From Fimbriimonadales bacterium (GTDB lineage: Bacteria > Armatimonadota > Fimbriimonadia > Fimbriimonadales > ATM1): 64,000 bases of DNA. A program made the position numbers and the translations under genes. The first letter of the stretch is position 1. Every line of letters starts with the position of its first letter. Below the pieces are notes generated by a model. The model worked only from the letters and a program-made list of their open reading frames with translations, searched no databases and was not told the DNA's origin. The stretch spans positions 434,001 to 498,000 of the forward strand of contig DATMAR010000003.1 in assembly GCA_035559795.1 (NCBI GenBank), read 5' to 3'. Positions 1 to 9,001 of the stretch are shown here, in pieces.

Positions 1-2280
1 TCTTTGGCGGTGGGGATTCTCGTAGACGATGCCATTGTCGTTTTAGAAAACACGTATCGCCATTTGACTTTGGGAGAGCCACCTATGGAAGCGGCACTCA
101 ACGGAAGAATGGAAATCGGGCTTGCGGCGCTTTCGATTACCATGGTGGACGTCGTCGTGTTTTTGCCCGTTGCATTCATGGGGGGGATCATCGGACAGTT
201 TTTCCGTCCCTTTGCGCTAACTGTCGCTGTCGCGACGTTGTTCTCGCTTCTCGTATCGTTTACGCTCACTCCCATGTTAGCGAGCCGTTGGTACAAGAAA
301 GGAGAAGATATCGAAGCGAAACGCGGTTTTGCAAAATGGTTCGAAACGCGATTTCAAAGATTCGCGCAAGGGTATCGCAATTTGTTGGACGCAGCACTCA
401 ATAGACGCTGGCTCGTTTTCATGAGCGGCTGGGCGATACTTTTCGGCGTATTCATGGCAATTGCTGGGGGGGCTTCGAAAAACCTTTCTGAAGCGCTTTC
501 TCCTGGAATCTTTATGTTCTTCGTAAGTGCGGGCGTTGCTCTTTTTGCATTTGTTTTGAGCGTGCTGTTTAGAAGAACGAACGCACGAATCTTGGCCGGT
601 GGTGTCCTCTTCGGAGGTGTGCTCATCATTGCACCTGTCATTGGCTTTCTGCTCGCTCAAAATAAAGGCGGACCCCTCCTCACGAATCGCTTTGCACCCG
701 GGGTGGAAACCGGACAAATTACCGCAATCATCGAAATGCCACCGGATTCTTCTTTAGAACGCACGCAAAACGTTGTCGAACGCATCGAAAAAATCGCAGC
801 CACAATTCCAGAAACGGAATACGTGACGAGTACGGTAGGGGTAAGACGTTCTGGGGGGGGATTAGCGGGGAGCGACACAGGCTCGCAATACGCCCAGGTG
901 CTCGTAACCCTAAAAGAACGAAAGGCGCTCATTGATTCCTTGATGTTCTGGCGACCTTCTGAAGACTTGCGAACCCGCTCGCAAGATGCAATTACTACCG
1001 AACTTCAACAAAAAGTCGGAAAAATTCCTGACGCAAAAATCGTCATTTCCTCCCAAACAGGATTCGGCTTCGGTCCCGATATTCAAGTCTCTATATCCGG
1101 AACGAAACCGGAAAACGTCTATGCAGGGGCTGTAAAAGCGAAAGAGGTTTTAAGCGAGATACCGGGAATCGTAAACCTCGATTTATCTACGAAACCCGGT
1201 AATCCGGAATTGAGAATCCGTCCCGATCGCATCAAACTCGCAGACTACGATATTTCCGTCACGACTCTGGGCGCAATTTCTCGAACCCTCTACGAAGGAA
1301 ACACCGATGCGAAATACCGTGAAGGAAACCTCGAATACGATATAAGAGTGAACTTGGCAGACGTAGCGCGCTACAACGAACAAATGATGCCGCTCATCCC
1401 GATAACGTTTCAACAAAGAGAACCGGTTTATCTCGACGAAATCGCAAATATCGAACGCGCTACCGGACACGACAAAGTTGAGCGCTATGACAGAAATCGC
1501 ACGATCATGGTAACAGGTTATCTACTTCCCGGTTATGTAGTCGGGACGGTCGGAGCGGAAATTCGCAACAAACTCTCCCAAACAAATTTGGGGGAAGGCG
1601 TAACTTTCGCGCTTCGAGGGGAAAACGAAGTGCAAGCGCGTGAATTTCCTTATCTTGGCCAAGCGTTCATGTTGGGTTTGCTTTTGGTGTTCATGGTGCT
1701 TGCCGCGCTTTTCGATAACATTCTTTATCCGTTCATCATTCAATTGGCACAACCGCAGGCATTGGTGGGGGCGCTTTTGGCATTGATGATTACGAATCGC
1801 CCGTTAGACCTCGTGGGGATGATCGGTTTTATCATGCTGATTGGCTTGGTCGGCAAAAATGCAATTCTATTAGTAGATTACGCAAATACGCTCCGTGGAC
1901 GAGGTTTTTCTCGTCACGATGCGCTTTTGACTTCAGGTCAAACACGCTTGCGACCTGTCTTGATGACTACTTTGGCGATGATTCTTGCTATGATCCCCGT
2001 TGCATTGGCATTAGGTCGCGGCTCGGAATTTCGCGCACCATTAGGAGTCGTGATTATCGGTGGACTTTCTCTTTCCACTCTCCTTACGCTTTTCGTGATT
2101 CCCTGCAGTTATACGATTTTCGATGACTTATCGAATGCCATTGCCGGCATTTTCCGCAGAGGAAAACCGAAAACAGAAGTCGCAGGTGATGGCGAAATTT
2201 CGGAGGAAGCGCCAGCCGCTTCACAAAAGCCCAAAGAAGAAGTTCATACTGCCTCACGGGGAGAAAAAAGTGATGAGTAG
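1..2280 (+). CDS. RND efflux transporter permease, 5' end outside window
   Basis: C-terminal ~759 residues of an inner-membrane proton-driven RND pump (AcrB/CzcA/MMPL-type superfamily, hydrophobe/amphiphile exporter-like). The window opens inside TM4, at the proton-relay motif GILVDDAIVVLEN with its Asp pair; the matching TM10 lysine is in GLVGKNAILLVDYA. The second periplasmic porter half (Gly-rich strand-forming segments around residues 230-540) and the final TM bundle are present, followed by a charged cytoplasmic tail. Oddity: after the helix WLVFMSGWAILFGVF, which should lead straight to the periplasmic loop, there are about 80 extra residues with two additional hydrophobic segments (FMFFVSAGVALFAFVLSVLF and ILAGGVLFGGVLIIAPVIGF) before the normal loop resumes at FAPGVETGQ. 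The substrate cannot be told. Family assignment is certain; subfamily is not. Confidence 0.95.
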   Translation, partial: SLAVGILVDDAIVVLENTYRHLTLGEPPMEAALNGRMEIGLAALSITMVDVVVFLPVAFMGGIIGQFFRPFALTVAVATLFSLLVSFTLTPMLASRWYKKGEDIEAKRGFAKWFETRFQRFAQGYRNLLDAALNRRWLVFMSGWAILFGVFMAIAGGASKNLSEALSPGIFMFFVSAGVALFAFVLSVLFRRTNARILAGGVLFGGVLIIAPVIGFLLAQNKGGPLLTNRFAPGVETGQITAIIEMPPDSSLERTQNVVERIEKIAATIPETEYVTSTVGVRRSGGGLAGSDTGSQYAQVLVTLKERKALIDSLMFWRPSEDLRTRSQDAITTELQQKVGKIPDAKIVISSQTGFGFGPDIQVSISGTKPENVYAGAVKAKEVLSEIPGIVNLDLSTKPGNPELRIRPDRIKLADYDISVTTLGAISRTLYEGNTDAKYREGNLEYDIRVNLADVARYNEQMMPLIPITFQQREPVYLDEIANIERATGHDKVERYDRNRTIMVTGYLLPGYVVGTVGAEIRNKLSQTNLGEGVTFALRGENEVQAREFPYLGQAFMLGLLLVFMVLAALFDNILYPFIIQLAQPQALVGALLALMITNRPLDLVGMIGFIMLIGLVGKNAILLVDYANTLRGRGFSRHDALLTSGQTRLRPVLMTTLAMILAMIPVALALGRGSEFRAPLGVVIIGGLSLSTLLTLFVIPCSYTIFDDLSNAIAGIFRRGKPKTEVAGDGEISEEAPAASQKPKEEVHTASRGEKSDE

Positions 2281-3055
2281 CATTTTTGCTTTTTCATTAG
2301 GGTTCATAATCGGTGCGCAAGTCGTTCCGAAAACTGCTTTATTGGAATTCGACAAAGAGCCCGTATCTGAATTCGTAGCCGAAGGGAAAAGACTTGCGGA
2401 AAACAAAAAGCCTGCTTACACGACCGCATTCCCCTTCCAGAAAGTCCTTTCACGTTGGTGGAATGGGAAAACCTATCGTCCCATTGAATTCGTGTGGTGG
2501 TTTTCACCGGAATATGTATCGCTACGATTAGGTTATCTCGCTCGAAAAGAAGGCTGGAAAGAGGGAGAAATTTCTAAACGTTGGCGACAAATTCGTCAAG
2601 ATAGAAAGGGGAAACTATCCTTTATCGTCCAATTGGCTGCAGCACCGAAAGTGGACATTCTCTCCGGCGAAAAAGCATGGGAAACGGATACGAAAGATTT
2701 AGAAAATGTGCATTTCGTTTTGATTGTAGGAAAAGAGATCTTCCATCCGACGAAAGCAGAAATCGTGCATGCGCGTCGAACACGTGAGGAGTATCTTCTC
2801 TCTCGTTTTCCGTGGCATCAATTTGCACCTGGAGGAAATTTATTGAGGGAAGAAACCGAGGAACCTCTCCCTTCCGCTCTGCCGATCGGGGAGTACTATC
2901 TACATCTTTTTATAGTCGAATTCTCGACGAAAGAACTCCAAAAGATATGGAATGAAAGCTCCAACCTCGTTTTAGAAATTAGAAGCCGAGGAAAGGAACG
3001 CACGGCAGTATTCTCTCTACGGTTAACCATCGGTACTTATAACACTGGGAATTGA
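2273..3055 (+). CDS. Hypothetical protein with N-terminal membrane/signal segment
   Basis: About 260 residues, not recognised. The start chosen is the ATG at 2273, which overlaps the last 8 bases of the RND gene and has GGGGAG nine bases upstream, so translation is probably coupled to the pump gene. An upstream in-frame start would lie deep inside the pump gene and is rejected. The N-terminus (IFAFSLGFIIGAQVV) is hydrophobic and could be a signal peptide or anchor. The rest is rich in charged and aromatic residues (FVWWFSPEYVSLRLGYLAR) without a motif I know. The C-terminal third looks beta-rich (LVLEIRSRGKERTAVFSLRL). The overlap suggests an accessory role with the pump, but that is inference only. 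Confidence 0.75.
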   Translation: MSSIFAFSLGFIIGAQVVPKTALLEFDKEPVSEFVAEGKRLAENKKPAYTTAFPFQKVLSRWWNGKTYRPIEFVWWFSPEYVSLRLGYLARKEGWKEGEISKRWRQIRQDRKGKLSFIVQLAAAPKVDILSGEKAWETDTKDLENVHFVLIVGKEIFHPTKAEIVHARRTREEYLLSRFPWHQFAPGGNLLREETEEPLPSALPIGEYYLHLFIVEFSTKELQKIWNESSNLVLEIRSRGKERTAVFSLRLTIGTYNTGN

Positions 3056-3133
3056 CCAGCGTCTCTTGAAGTGCTTTTGCTTCATCCGAGGCATTATATT
3101 GCGCAAATCAGGTAACATTTCATTTACAAATTA

Positions 3134-4183
3134 ATGTCCGTTACAGAAGAAAAAGTTCTAAACGCATTGCGCACAGTTATAGACCCTGATCTGAAGAGGG
3201 ACATCGTAAGTTTAGGGTTCGTAAAAGACGTTCGGATTTGCGATGGAAAAGTCGCATTCAAAATCGAACTGACGACACCTGCATGCCCGGTAAAAGACGA
3301 ACTTAGAGAGCAAAGCAAAAACGCTGTTCTCGCATTGGATGGCGTGAGCGATGTCTCCATCGAGATGAGCGCGGTCGTCCGTCAGTCTATGCAGTCGGAG
3401 GATTTGCTGCCTGGAGTCAAGAACGTCATCGCAGTCGCCTCGGGAAAGGGGGGGGTAGGAAAAAGCACAGTGGCGGTTAATTTATCCGTAGCGTTGGCGA
3501 AGACCGGTGCAGAAGTGGGTCTCCTGGATGCAGACGTGTATGGACCCACAGTGCCTCTACTCATGGGCTGTGCGAAAGAAAAACCATCGGTCGAAAACGG
3601 AAAAATCATTCCTATCGAGCGATACAACATCAAAATGATGTCGCTGGGATTTTTATTGGAGGAAGGGCAAGCCGTATTATGGCGAGGTCCTATGGTTGCA
3701 GGAACGGTAAAGCAATTATTAGGAGACGTAGCATGGGGGGGGCTCGACTATCTCGTCGTGGATTTGCCTCCCGGAACGGGTGATGCCCCGATGTCTTTGG
3801 CGCAACTCGTTCCTTTAACGGGTGTCGTGATTGTCGCCACACCGCAAGACGTCGCCGCGAACATCGCAAGCAAATCCGTTGCGCTGTTCGAGCGTTTGAA
3901 AACTCCGATTTTGGGTGTAATCGAAAACATGTCTTCCTTCGTCTGCCCGGAATGCGGCAAAGAAACCAAAATTTTCAAAGGCTTGAGCGGAAAAGAGTTA
4001 GCGGAGCAATTCCATGTACCCTTTTTAGGTTCCATCCCGTTAGACCCCTTTATCAGCGATGCAGGCGACGAGGGAGTGCCGAGCATAATCGCTCACCCGA
4101 GCCGTACCCAGGCGAAACTATTTCATGAAATCGCAGGCAGATTGGCAGCAGAAGTGAGCAAAGCTGCTGCCTCGCGGGAATAA
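3134..4183 (+). CDS. mrp: Mrp/ApbC-type iron-sulfur cluster carrier ATPase
   Basis: 349 residues. Residues ~1-85 form a DUF59/MIP18 domain (VIDPDLKRDIVSLGFVKDV); residues ~98-345 form the NBP35/Mrp deviant-Walker P-loop ATPase with ASGKGGVGKST, then LLDADVYGPTVPLLMG and VVDLPPGTGDAP. A C-x2-C motif (VCPECGKET) near residue 277 is the bridging Fe-S cluster site of the ApbC/Nbp35 dimer. Known role of the family: cytosolic scaffold or carrier delivering Fe-S clusters to apo-proteins. Domain order and length are standard for bacterial Mrp. The two glycines of the P-loop are encoded by a run of eight G (3448-3455). No good ribosome binding site is visible before this ATG. Confidence 0.95.
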   Translation: MSVTEEKVLNALRTVIDPDLKRDIVSLGFVKDVRICDGKVAFKIELTTPACPVKDELREQSKNAVLALDGVSDVSIEMSAVVRQSMQSEDLLPGVKNVIAVASGKGGVGKSTVAVNLSVALAKTGAEVGLLDADVYGPTVPLLMGCAKEKPSVENGKIIPIERYNIKMMSLGFLLEEGQAVLWRGPMVAGTVKQLLGDVAWGGLDYLVVDLPPGTGDAPMSLAQLVPLTGVVIVATPQDVAANIASKSVALFERLKTPILGVIENMSSFVCPECGKETKIFKGLSGKELAEQFHVPFLGSIPLDPFISDAGDEGVPSIIAHPSRTQAKLFHEIAGRLAAEVSKAAASRE

Positions 4184-4218
4184 CTTCTTCGACGCGCAAA
4201 TTTTACATAATCTTTCTT

Positions 4219-4635
4219 ATGGTAAGAACGCATCGTTTCTCCCTGCAAACGAAAGGCAATGACGATATGCATGACATAACGCCCTTCGTCGAGGAAGCAA
4301 TAGCGAGCGGCGCGATAAGCTCTGGAATCGCGACAGTCTTCGTAGTCGGCTCAACCGCTGCGATAACGACCATCGAATACGAACCGGGGTTACAAAAGGA
4401 TATGGCGGCTGCGATGGAAAGAATCGCACCTAAAGACGCTTATTACGCACATGAAGAGCGCTGGGGAGACGATAACGGACATGCTCATATCCGTGCTTCC
4501 TTAGTCGGACCTGCGCTCGTCGTTCCTTTTACCGAGAAGAAACTCGCTCTCGGTACTTGGCAGCAGATCGTCCTTATCGATTTCGACACTCGCCCACGCT
4601 CGCGAACGATCATCGTGCAAACGTTAGGGGAGTAA
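4219..4635 (+). CDS. YjbQ/UPF0047 family protein
   Basis: 138 residues, the usual size for YjbQ (UPF0047; members have been reported with weak thiamine-phosphate synthase activity, and the true role is uncertain). Recognisable elements: a gly/ser-rich strand GIATVFVVGSTAAITTIEYE (family position of HTSASLTINE), then an acidic stretch and HEERWGDDNGHAHIRASLVG with the conserved His-x-His near residue 94, and LALGTWQQIVLIDFDTRPR-type ending (GTWQ.I.L.E.D in the family). Lies 35 bases after mrp on the same strand and converges on lspA, leaving only 13 bases between the stop codons. Confidence 0.85.
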   Translation: MVRTHRFSLQTKGNDDMHDITPFVEEAIASGAISSGIATVFVVGSTAAITTIEYEPGLQKDMAAAMERIAPKDAYYAHEERWGDDNGHAHIRASLVGPALVVPFTEKKLALGTWQQIVLIDFDTRPRSRTIIVQTLGE

Positions 4636-4648
4636 TCCTTCGACGACT

Positions 4649-5197
4649 CTATCTTAGGCTTTCTGTTTCTTCTCTGGGGGGGATTGTTTCTTTTTTTTCG
4701 TTCTCCCTCTCGGCAGAAGGCGTCGCCAAATCGTGCTTCGCAACGAATATCCAATGGACAAACAACAAAACGACTGCGAGCGTGATATAAAAATCTGCCA
4801 GATTGAAAACGTGAATGATTTTGATATCGATAAAGTCCGTTACGCGTCCCTCATGAAAAATCCTGTCCGTAAAATTCCCGATAGCCCCAGCAGTAACCAA
4901 CATCATGGAAGCGGAGAACAATCGAAAATTAGGGGGGGCATAAAGGTACCCGAATGTCGCCGCTATCGAGACGAGTACTGCGGTCGGTGCGAGCCAAATC
5001 CCGGCATTCGGGAATAAACCGAAAGCGATGCCTGTGTTATAAACGAGCGTAAGTTCGAAAATCCCCGGAATGACCACGAGGGATTGACCCGGAACGAGAT
5101 TCGTCCTTATCGCAGATTTCGTAATCTGATCGAGCGCTAAGAAAATCGCTACTACTAGAATAAAGCGCGCTAATTTCAATGCCATCTTTATTTTCAT
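4649..5197 (-). CDS. lspA: Lipoprotein signal peptidase (signal peptidase II)
   Basis: About 182 residues; inner-membrane aspartyl protease that cuts the signal peptide from diacylglyceryl-prolipoproteins. Four hydrophobic segments are visible. Signature blocks: LDQITKSAIRTNL near the N-terminus, then GAIGNFTDRIFHEGRVTDFI and VFNLADFYITLAVVLLF, which carry the two catalytic aspartates (DFID and NLAD). The start at 5197 forms an ATGA overlap with the ileS stop codon, so lspA is translationally coupled to ileS; a longer reading frame to 5236 lies inside ileS and is unlikely. The C-terminus is hydrophilic (ERENEKKETIPP). The ileS-lspA neighbourhood is common in bacteria and supports the call. 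Confidence 0.95.
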   Translation of the reverse strand: MKIKMALKLARFILVVAIFLALDQITKSAIRTNLVPGQSLVVIPGIFELTLVYNTGIAFGLFPNAGIWLAPTAVLVSIAATFGYLYAPPNFRLFSASMMLVTAGAIGNFTDRIFHEGRVTDFIDIKIIHVFNLADFYITLAVVLLFVHWIFVAKHDLATPSAERENEKKETIPPREETESLR

Positions 5198-7962
5198 TTG
5201 GAGATTGACGCCGCGAGCATTCTGTCTCGCTTGCAAAGCGGAACTCCGTTTACATCTTCGACATCTGGTCGGCGCAATCTACATCGCTCGCATTTTGCAA
5301 ATTCCGAAGCCGCGAATTCGAACCTTTCCTCCTCAGAATCGTGCAATTCCAACCAACTTACACGCAAGATGGTCGGCAATTCATCCCCAAAAGTTTTAAG
5401 GACATCGAGGCTCTTTTTCGGAGCATAGACTTTTACATAGATATCCTGCATGTCCTTTACACCGGAAGTGTTCTTCCATGCTTCGAGTTCCGCATAAAGC
5501 CGGTCTTTGAAACGAAGAAACTCCTTCATTCGGGAAAAGAGCTCTGAGTTTTCTATTCGTTTCGCTTCCTCGTCCTCGATAGGTTCGATAACCTCTAAGA
5601 AAACAGTTTCTTTGCTCTCGAGGGAAGGGATTTTCCTATACACTTCTTCACACGTGTGCGGCAATATCGGAGCGATGAGTTTAACGAGACTCATCAATAT
5701 TTCATAACACGCTCTTTGTGCACTTCTGCGGCTCGGAGAATCTGCCGGGTCGCAATACATCCTATCCTTTATCGCGTCTAAATAAAACGCACTCATCTCT
5801 CGTGCACAAAAATTATGGAGCGTTGAAGTAACTTCACGAAAATCATAAACATCGTACGCGTCGCAGCATTTTTTCTCTAAAAGCCTCATCTGAAAAACAG
5901 CCCATTTGTCTAACGGGTTTATTAGATTATAGGAATTTTTCGGGTTGTAATCATAAAGATTCGCCAAAAGGAACCGAAACGTGTTGCGAATTCTTCTATA
6001 AACATCGCCAATTTGTTCGATGATTTTATTACTGCAGGAAACATCCTCCGTATAATCCACACTTGCAGCCCACAAGCGCAAAATATCCGCCCCATGATGA
6101 TTCGCGACGTCTACAGGGTCTACGACGTTTCCCAGGGATTTCGACATCCTGCGACCTTTTTCATCAACCACCCATCCGTGTGTCAGCACCTGACGATAGG
6201 GGGGGTGATTGCAAAGCGCCATAGCCGTTATCAAACTGCTGTTGAACCAACCTCGATGCTGGTCGCTTCCTTCTAAGTATAAATCTGCTGGCGATTCCAA
6301 GTTTTTCCAGTTTCCATAATTCCAATCCAAAACAGCGAGATGAGTAATTCCACTATCGAACCAAACATCTAAAACGTCGGTTTCTTTTCGGAATTCCGTT
6401 TCACCGGTTTCTGGATGACGAAATCCTTGTGGAAGAATTTCTTCTAAGGGAGTGGTAAACCAAGCCTCGGATCCGCCTTTTTCGACGATTTGCGCCGCGC
6501 GTTCCATAATTCGAGAATCCAACACAGGTTTCCCCGACGGAACACCGTATACAATCGGCAAGCCGACCCCCCATATTCTCTGTCGAGAAAGACACCAATC
6601 CGGTCTTGTCGAAACCATCGCCGTGATGCGCTCTCTTCCCGAGGGGGGGAACCATTTCACTTGCGAAATCGCTTCGAGTGCGCGTTTTCTCAAATTCAAA
6701 TGGTCTACTTTGAGAAACCATTGTTCGGTCGTGCGGAAAATGACGGGATGCTTATCGCGTTCGCTATACGGATAGCTGTGGCGATAATCGTAGACTTTGA
6801 TTAAGTTCCCTTCCTCTGCGAGTCTTTTCGGAATGACTTCATCGGCTTCGTGAATATGTAATCCTGCGAATTCTCCTGCTTCTTCCGTGAATACACCCGC
6901 TTCGTTCACGGGGCAAAGAATAGGGAGATTGTATTTTCTGCCTGTATGGAAATCCTCTTCACCATGTCCTGGTGCTGTATGAACGACTCCTGTTCCTTCT
7001 TCCGTATTCACATAATCCGCAAGGACACCGATGGATTCTCTATCAAAAATTGGATGTTTAAACACCACCTCCTCGAGTTCACGCCCTTTCACGCTCAATA
7101 CTTTTTTACCAGGCGTTTTCCCTATATCCTCGAAAACCTTTTCGATGAGACCGGAATACAACAAATAAAAATCGCCTTCGCTTTCCACCAAAGCATATTC
7201 CAAATCGGGATGGAACGCGAGCGCGAGATTTCCCGGAATCGTCCAGGGAGTCGTCGTCCAAATCAAACCATAGATACGATTCGATGGGAAATTCGCAAAA
7301 ATTCCTTTAGGGTCTTTCAATAACGGAAAGCGAACGTAAATCGCTTTGGATGTGTACTCTTCGTAGACTAATTCCGTTTCTGCGAGCGCTGTTTGACTAT
7401 AAATTGACCAATGTGTCGGTCGTAAATCTCTATATATATATCCTTGTTCCGCGAGCTTTGCGAACGCGCGAACGATCGTCGCCTCGTAACCATAATCCAT
7501 CGTTTTATATGGCTTTTCCCACTCACCGAAAACCGCTAATCTCTGAAATTGTTTCGTTTGGATTTCTGCATATTCTTCTGCATGCTTTCGGCATTCTTTG
7601 CGCATTTCATCGGGCGAGAGATTTTTTCCTTTTTTACGCTGAATCGCCATTTCGATCGGAAGTCCATGATTGTCGTATCCAGGGACATAAGGCGCGAGGA
7701 AACCGCGCAACGTTTTATATTTCACGACGAAATCTTTAAGAGATTTATTGAGCGCTGTTCCCATATGAATAGGACTATTCGTGTACGGTGGGCCGTCGTG
7801 CAAAATAAATTTTTTTGCGCCCTCGCGCTTTTTTTGAATCAAATAATAAACGCCGATTTCTTTCCAATACTGTTGTATCTCCGGCTCACGATGCGGCAAA
7901 TCCGCCTTCATGGGAATCGTGAAAGCGGGATTGGGAAGATTCAACGTCGCTTTGAAGTCCAC
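5194..7962 (-). CDS. ileS: Isoleucyl-tRNA synthetase
   Basis: 922 residues, a normal length for type I IleRS. Charges tRNA-Ile in the cytoplasm. The HIGH-type motif is SPIHMGTALNK (around residue 65), the CP1 editing domain includes LIWTTTPWTIPGNLALAFHP, and the KMSKS loop is KGRRMSKSLGNVVDP near residue 600, followed by the anticodon-binding helical domain. The C-terminal zinc-binding segment reads CERC...PLCKRDRM: the first three cysteines of the usual C-x2-C/C-x2-C ligand set are there, but the fourth position is Asp. Divergent from the gene at 8021, with a 58-base shared promoter region. Also rich in C7 tracts, seen as G7 on the plus strand (for example around 6200 and 6645). Confidence 0.97.
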   Translation of the reverse strand: MDFKATLNLPNPAFTIPMKADLPHREPEIQQYWKEIGVYYLIQKKREGAKKFILHDGPPYTNSPIHMGTALNKSLKDFVVKYKTLRGFLAPYVPGYDNHGLPIEMAIQRKKGKNLSPDEMRKECRKHAEEYAEIQTKQFQRLAVFGEWEKPYKTMDYGYEATIVRAFAKLAEQGYIYRDLRPTHWSIYSQTALAETELVYEEYTSKAIYVRFPLLKDPKGIFANFPSNRIYGLIWTTTPWTIPGNLALAFHPDLEYALVESEGDFYLLYSGLIEKVFEDIGKTPGKKVLSVKGRELEEVVFKHPIFDRESIGVLADYVNTEEGTGVVHTAPGHGEEDFHTGRKYNLPILCPVNEAGVFTEEAGEFAGLHIHEADEVIPKRLAEEGNLIKVYDYRHSYPYSERDKHPVIFRTTEQWFLKVDHLNLRKRALEAISQVKWFPPSGRERITAMVSTRPDWCLSRQRIWGVGLPIVYGVPSGKPVLDSRIMERAAQIVEKGGSEAWFTTPLEEILPQGFRHPETGETEFRKETDVLDVWFDSGITHLAVLDWNYGNWKNLESPADLYLEGSDQHRGWFNSSLITAMALCNHPPYRQVLTHGWVVDEKGRRMSKSLGNVVDPVDVANHHGADILRLWAASVDYTEDVSCSNKIIEQIGDVYRRIRNTFRFLLANLYDYNPKNSYNLINPLDKWAVFQMRLLEKKCCDAYDVYDFREVTSTLHNFCAREMSAFYLDAIKDRMYCDPADSPSRRSAQRACYEILMSLVKLIAPILPHTCEEVYRKIPSLESKETVFLEVIEPIEDEEAKRIENSELFSRMKEFLRFKDRLYAELEAWKNTSGVKDMQDIYVKVYAPKKSLDVLKTFGDELPTILRVSWLELHDSEEERFEFAASEFAKCERCRLRRPDVEDVNGVPLCKRDRMLAASISK

Positions 7963-8020
7963 GGAGTTGCTATTTTACCGCTTTCTCCATGCGCGTCATA
8001 ATTCACTATAGATTCGAAGC

Positions 8021-8926
8021 ATGAAAAAACCGAAGAAGTTCCTTCCCGAAATCCCCCGCGATCACACACATCCAGTCTCTGCGAAGTGCGTAATCTCGTC
8101 TTTCGAAGCCCGCACGATGCTCGAACAAAAAGATTCTTTGGGGAAGAAAATAGAGGTTTCCTTGAATCTCGGGATGAGCGTAAGTGAAGTAGAAATCGCA
8201 CGGGAAGGGGTGCGTATTTCGAAAGACGCGATTCTGCACTGGGAGATGCTCGAAAAAATTGCCGAAGCGGGGAGAAGAGTTTTTTATTTAGTAGGGAACG
8301 AATGGCACGAAGCGAAAAAGTTTTCGGAGCGCACAGGATTAATGAGAAGCCTTGTCGCTACAGGCAGAGCGCCGACGATGATGGTTTCTGGAATTCTGAT
8401 GCATCGCATTAAGGAAATAGACCCGATAACAGATACACAAATGAAATTGAAAACGATTGCGCCTATTCGAGGATACGTATTGGATACGGCAACCGGCTTG
8501 GGCTATACCGCCATCGAAGCCGCTAAAACTGCCGAATATGTTCTTACGATAGAACTCGACCCAGTCTCATTGGAACTGGCAGCGATAAATCCGTGGTCCA
8601 AAAATCTTTTTACGAATCCGCGCATCGAGAGGATACTCGGAGATACTTCCGAATTGATCTACGAATTGCCCATAGGAAGTTTCAGCGTCGTGATTCATGA
8701 CCCCCCCACGATATCTTTGGCCGGCGAGATGTATTCCGGAGCATTTTATGAGCAACTCTTTCGTGTTTTGAGTCGAAAAGGAAAACTCTTTCATTATGTC
8801 GGTGATCCAGAAAGCAGAACGAGTTCACGAGTCGTGAAAGGGGTAATGAGACGCTTGAACGATGTCGGCTTTCGCAAAGTACGCTTGCATCACGAAGCAT
8901 TCGGCGTGAGCGCAGAAAAAATGTAA
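8021..8926 (+). CDS. SAM-dependent methyltransferase-like protein (COG2521 type)
   Basis: 301 residues. The C-terminal two thirds look like a Rossmann methyltransferase: motif I is VLDTATGLGYTAIEAAK, the motif II acid is LTIELDPVSLELA, and motif IV is VVIHDPPTISLAG, followed by FYEQLFRVLSRKGKLFHYVG. This pattern matches the small family COG2521, first named a predicted archaeal methyltransferase; the substrate is unknown. The N-terminal ~130 residues (FEARTMLEQKDSLGKKIEVS, MMVSGILMHRIKEIDP) are a separate domain without an assignment I can give. A nucleic-acid substrate is possible because of the DPP motif, but not shown. Transcribed away from ileS. Confidence 0.8.
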   Translation: MKKPKKFLPEIPRDHTHPVSAKCVISSFEARTMLEQKDSLGKKIEVSLNLGMSVSEVEIAREGVRISKDAILHWEMLEKIAEAGRRVFYLVGNEWHEAKKFSERTGLMRSLVATGRAPTMMVSGILMHRIKEIDPITDTQMKLKTIAPIRGYVLDTATGLGYTAIEAAKTAEYVLTIELDPVSLELAAINPWSKNLFTNPRIERILGDTSELIYELPIGSFSVVIHDPPTISLAGEMYSGAFYEQLFRVLSRKGKLFHYVGDPESRTSSRVVKGVMRRLNDVGFRKVRLHHEAFGVSAEKM

Positions 8927-9001
8927 AGATATTTGGAACGTAAACAATTGGGGAAACAATCCGTTTAGATAGAAAACAAGGGGGGGCGTTGCCCCGTAGC
9001 A

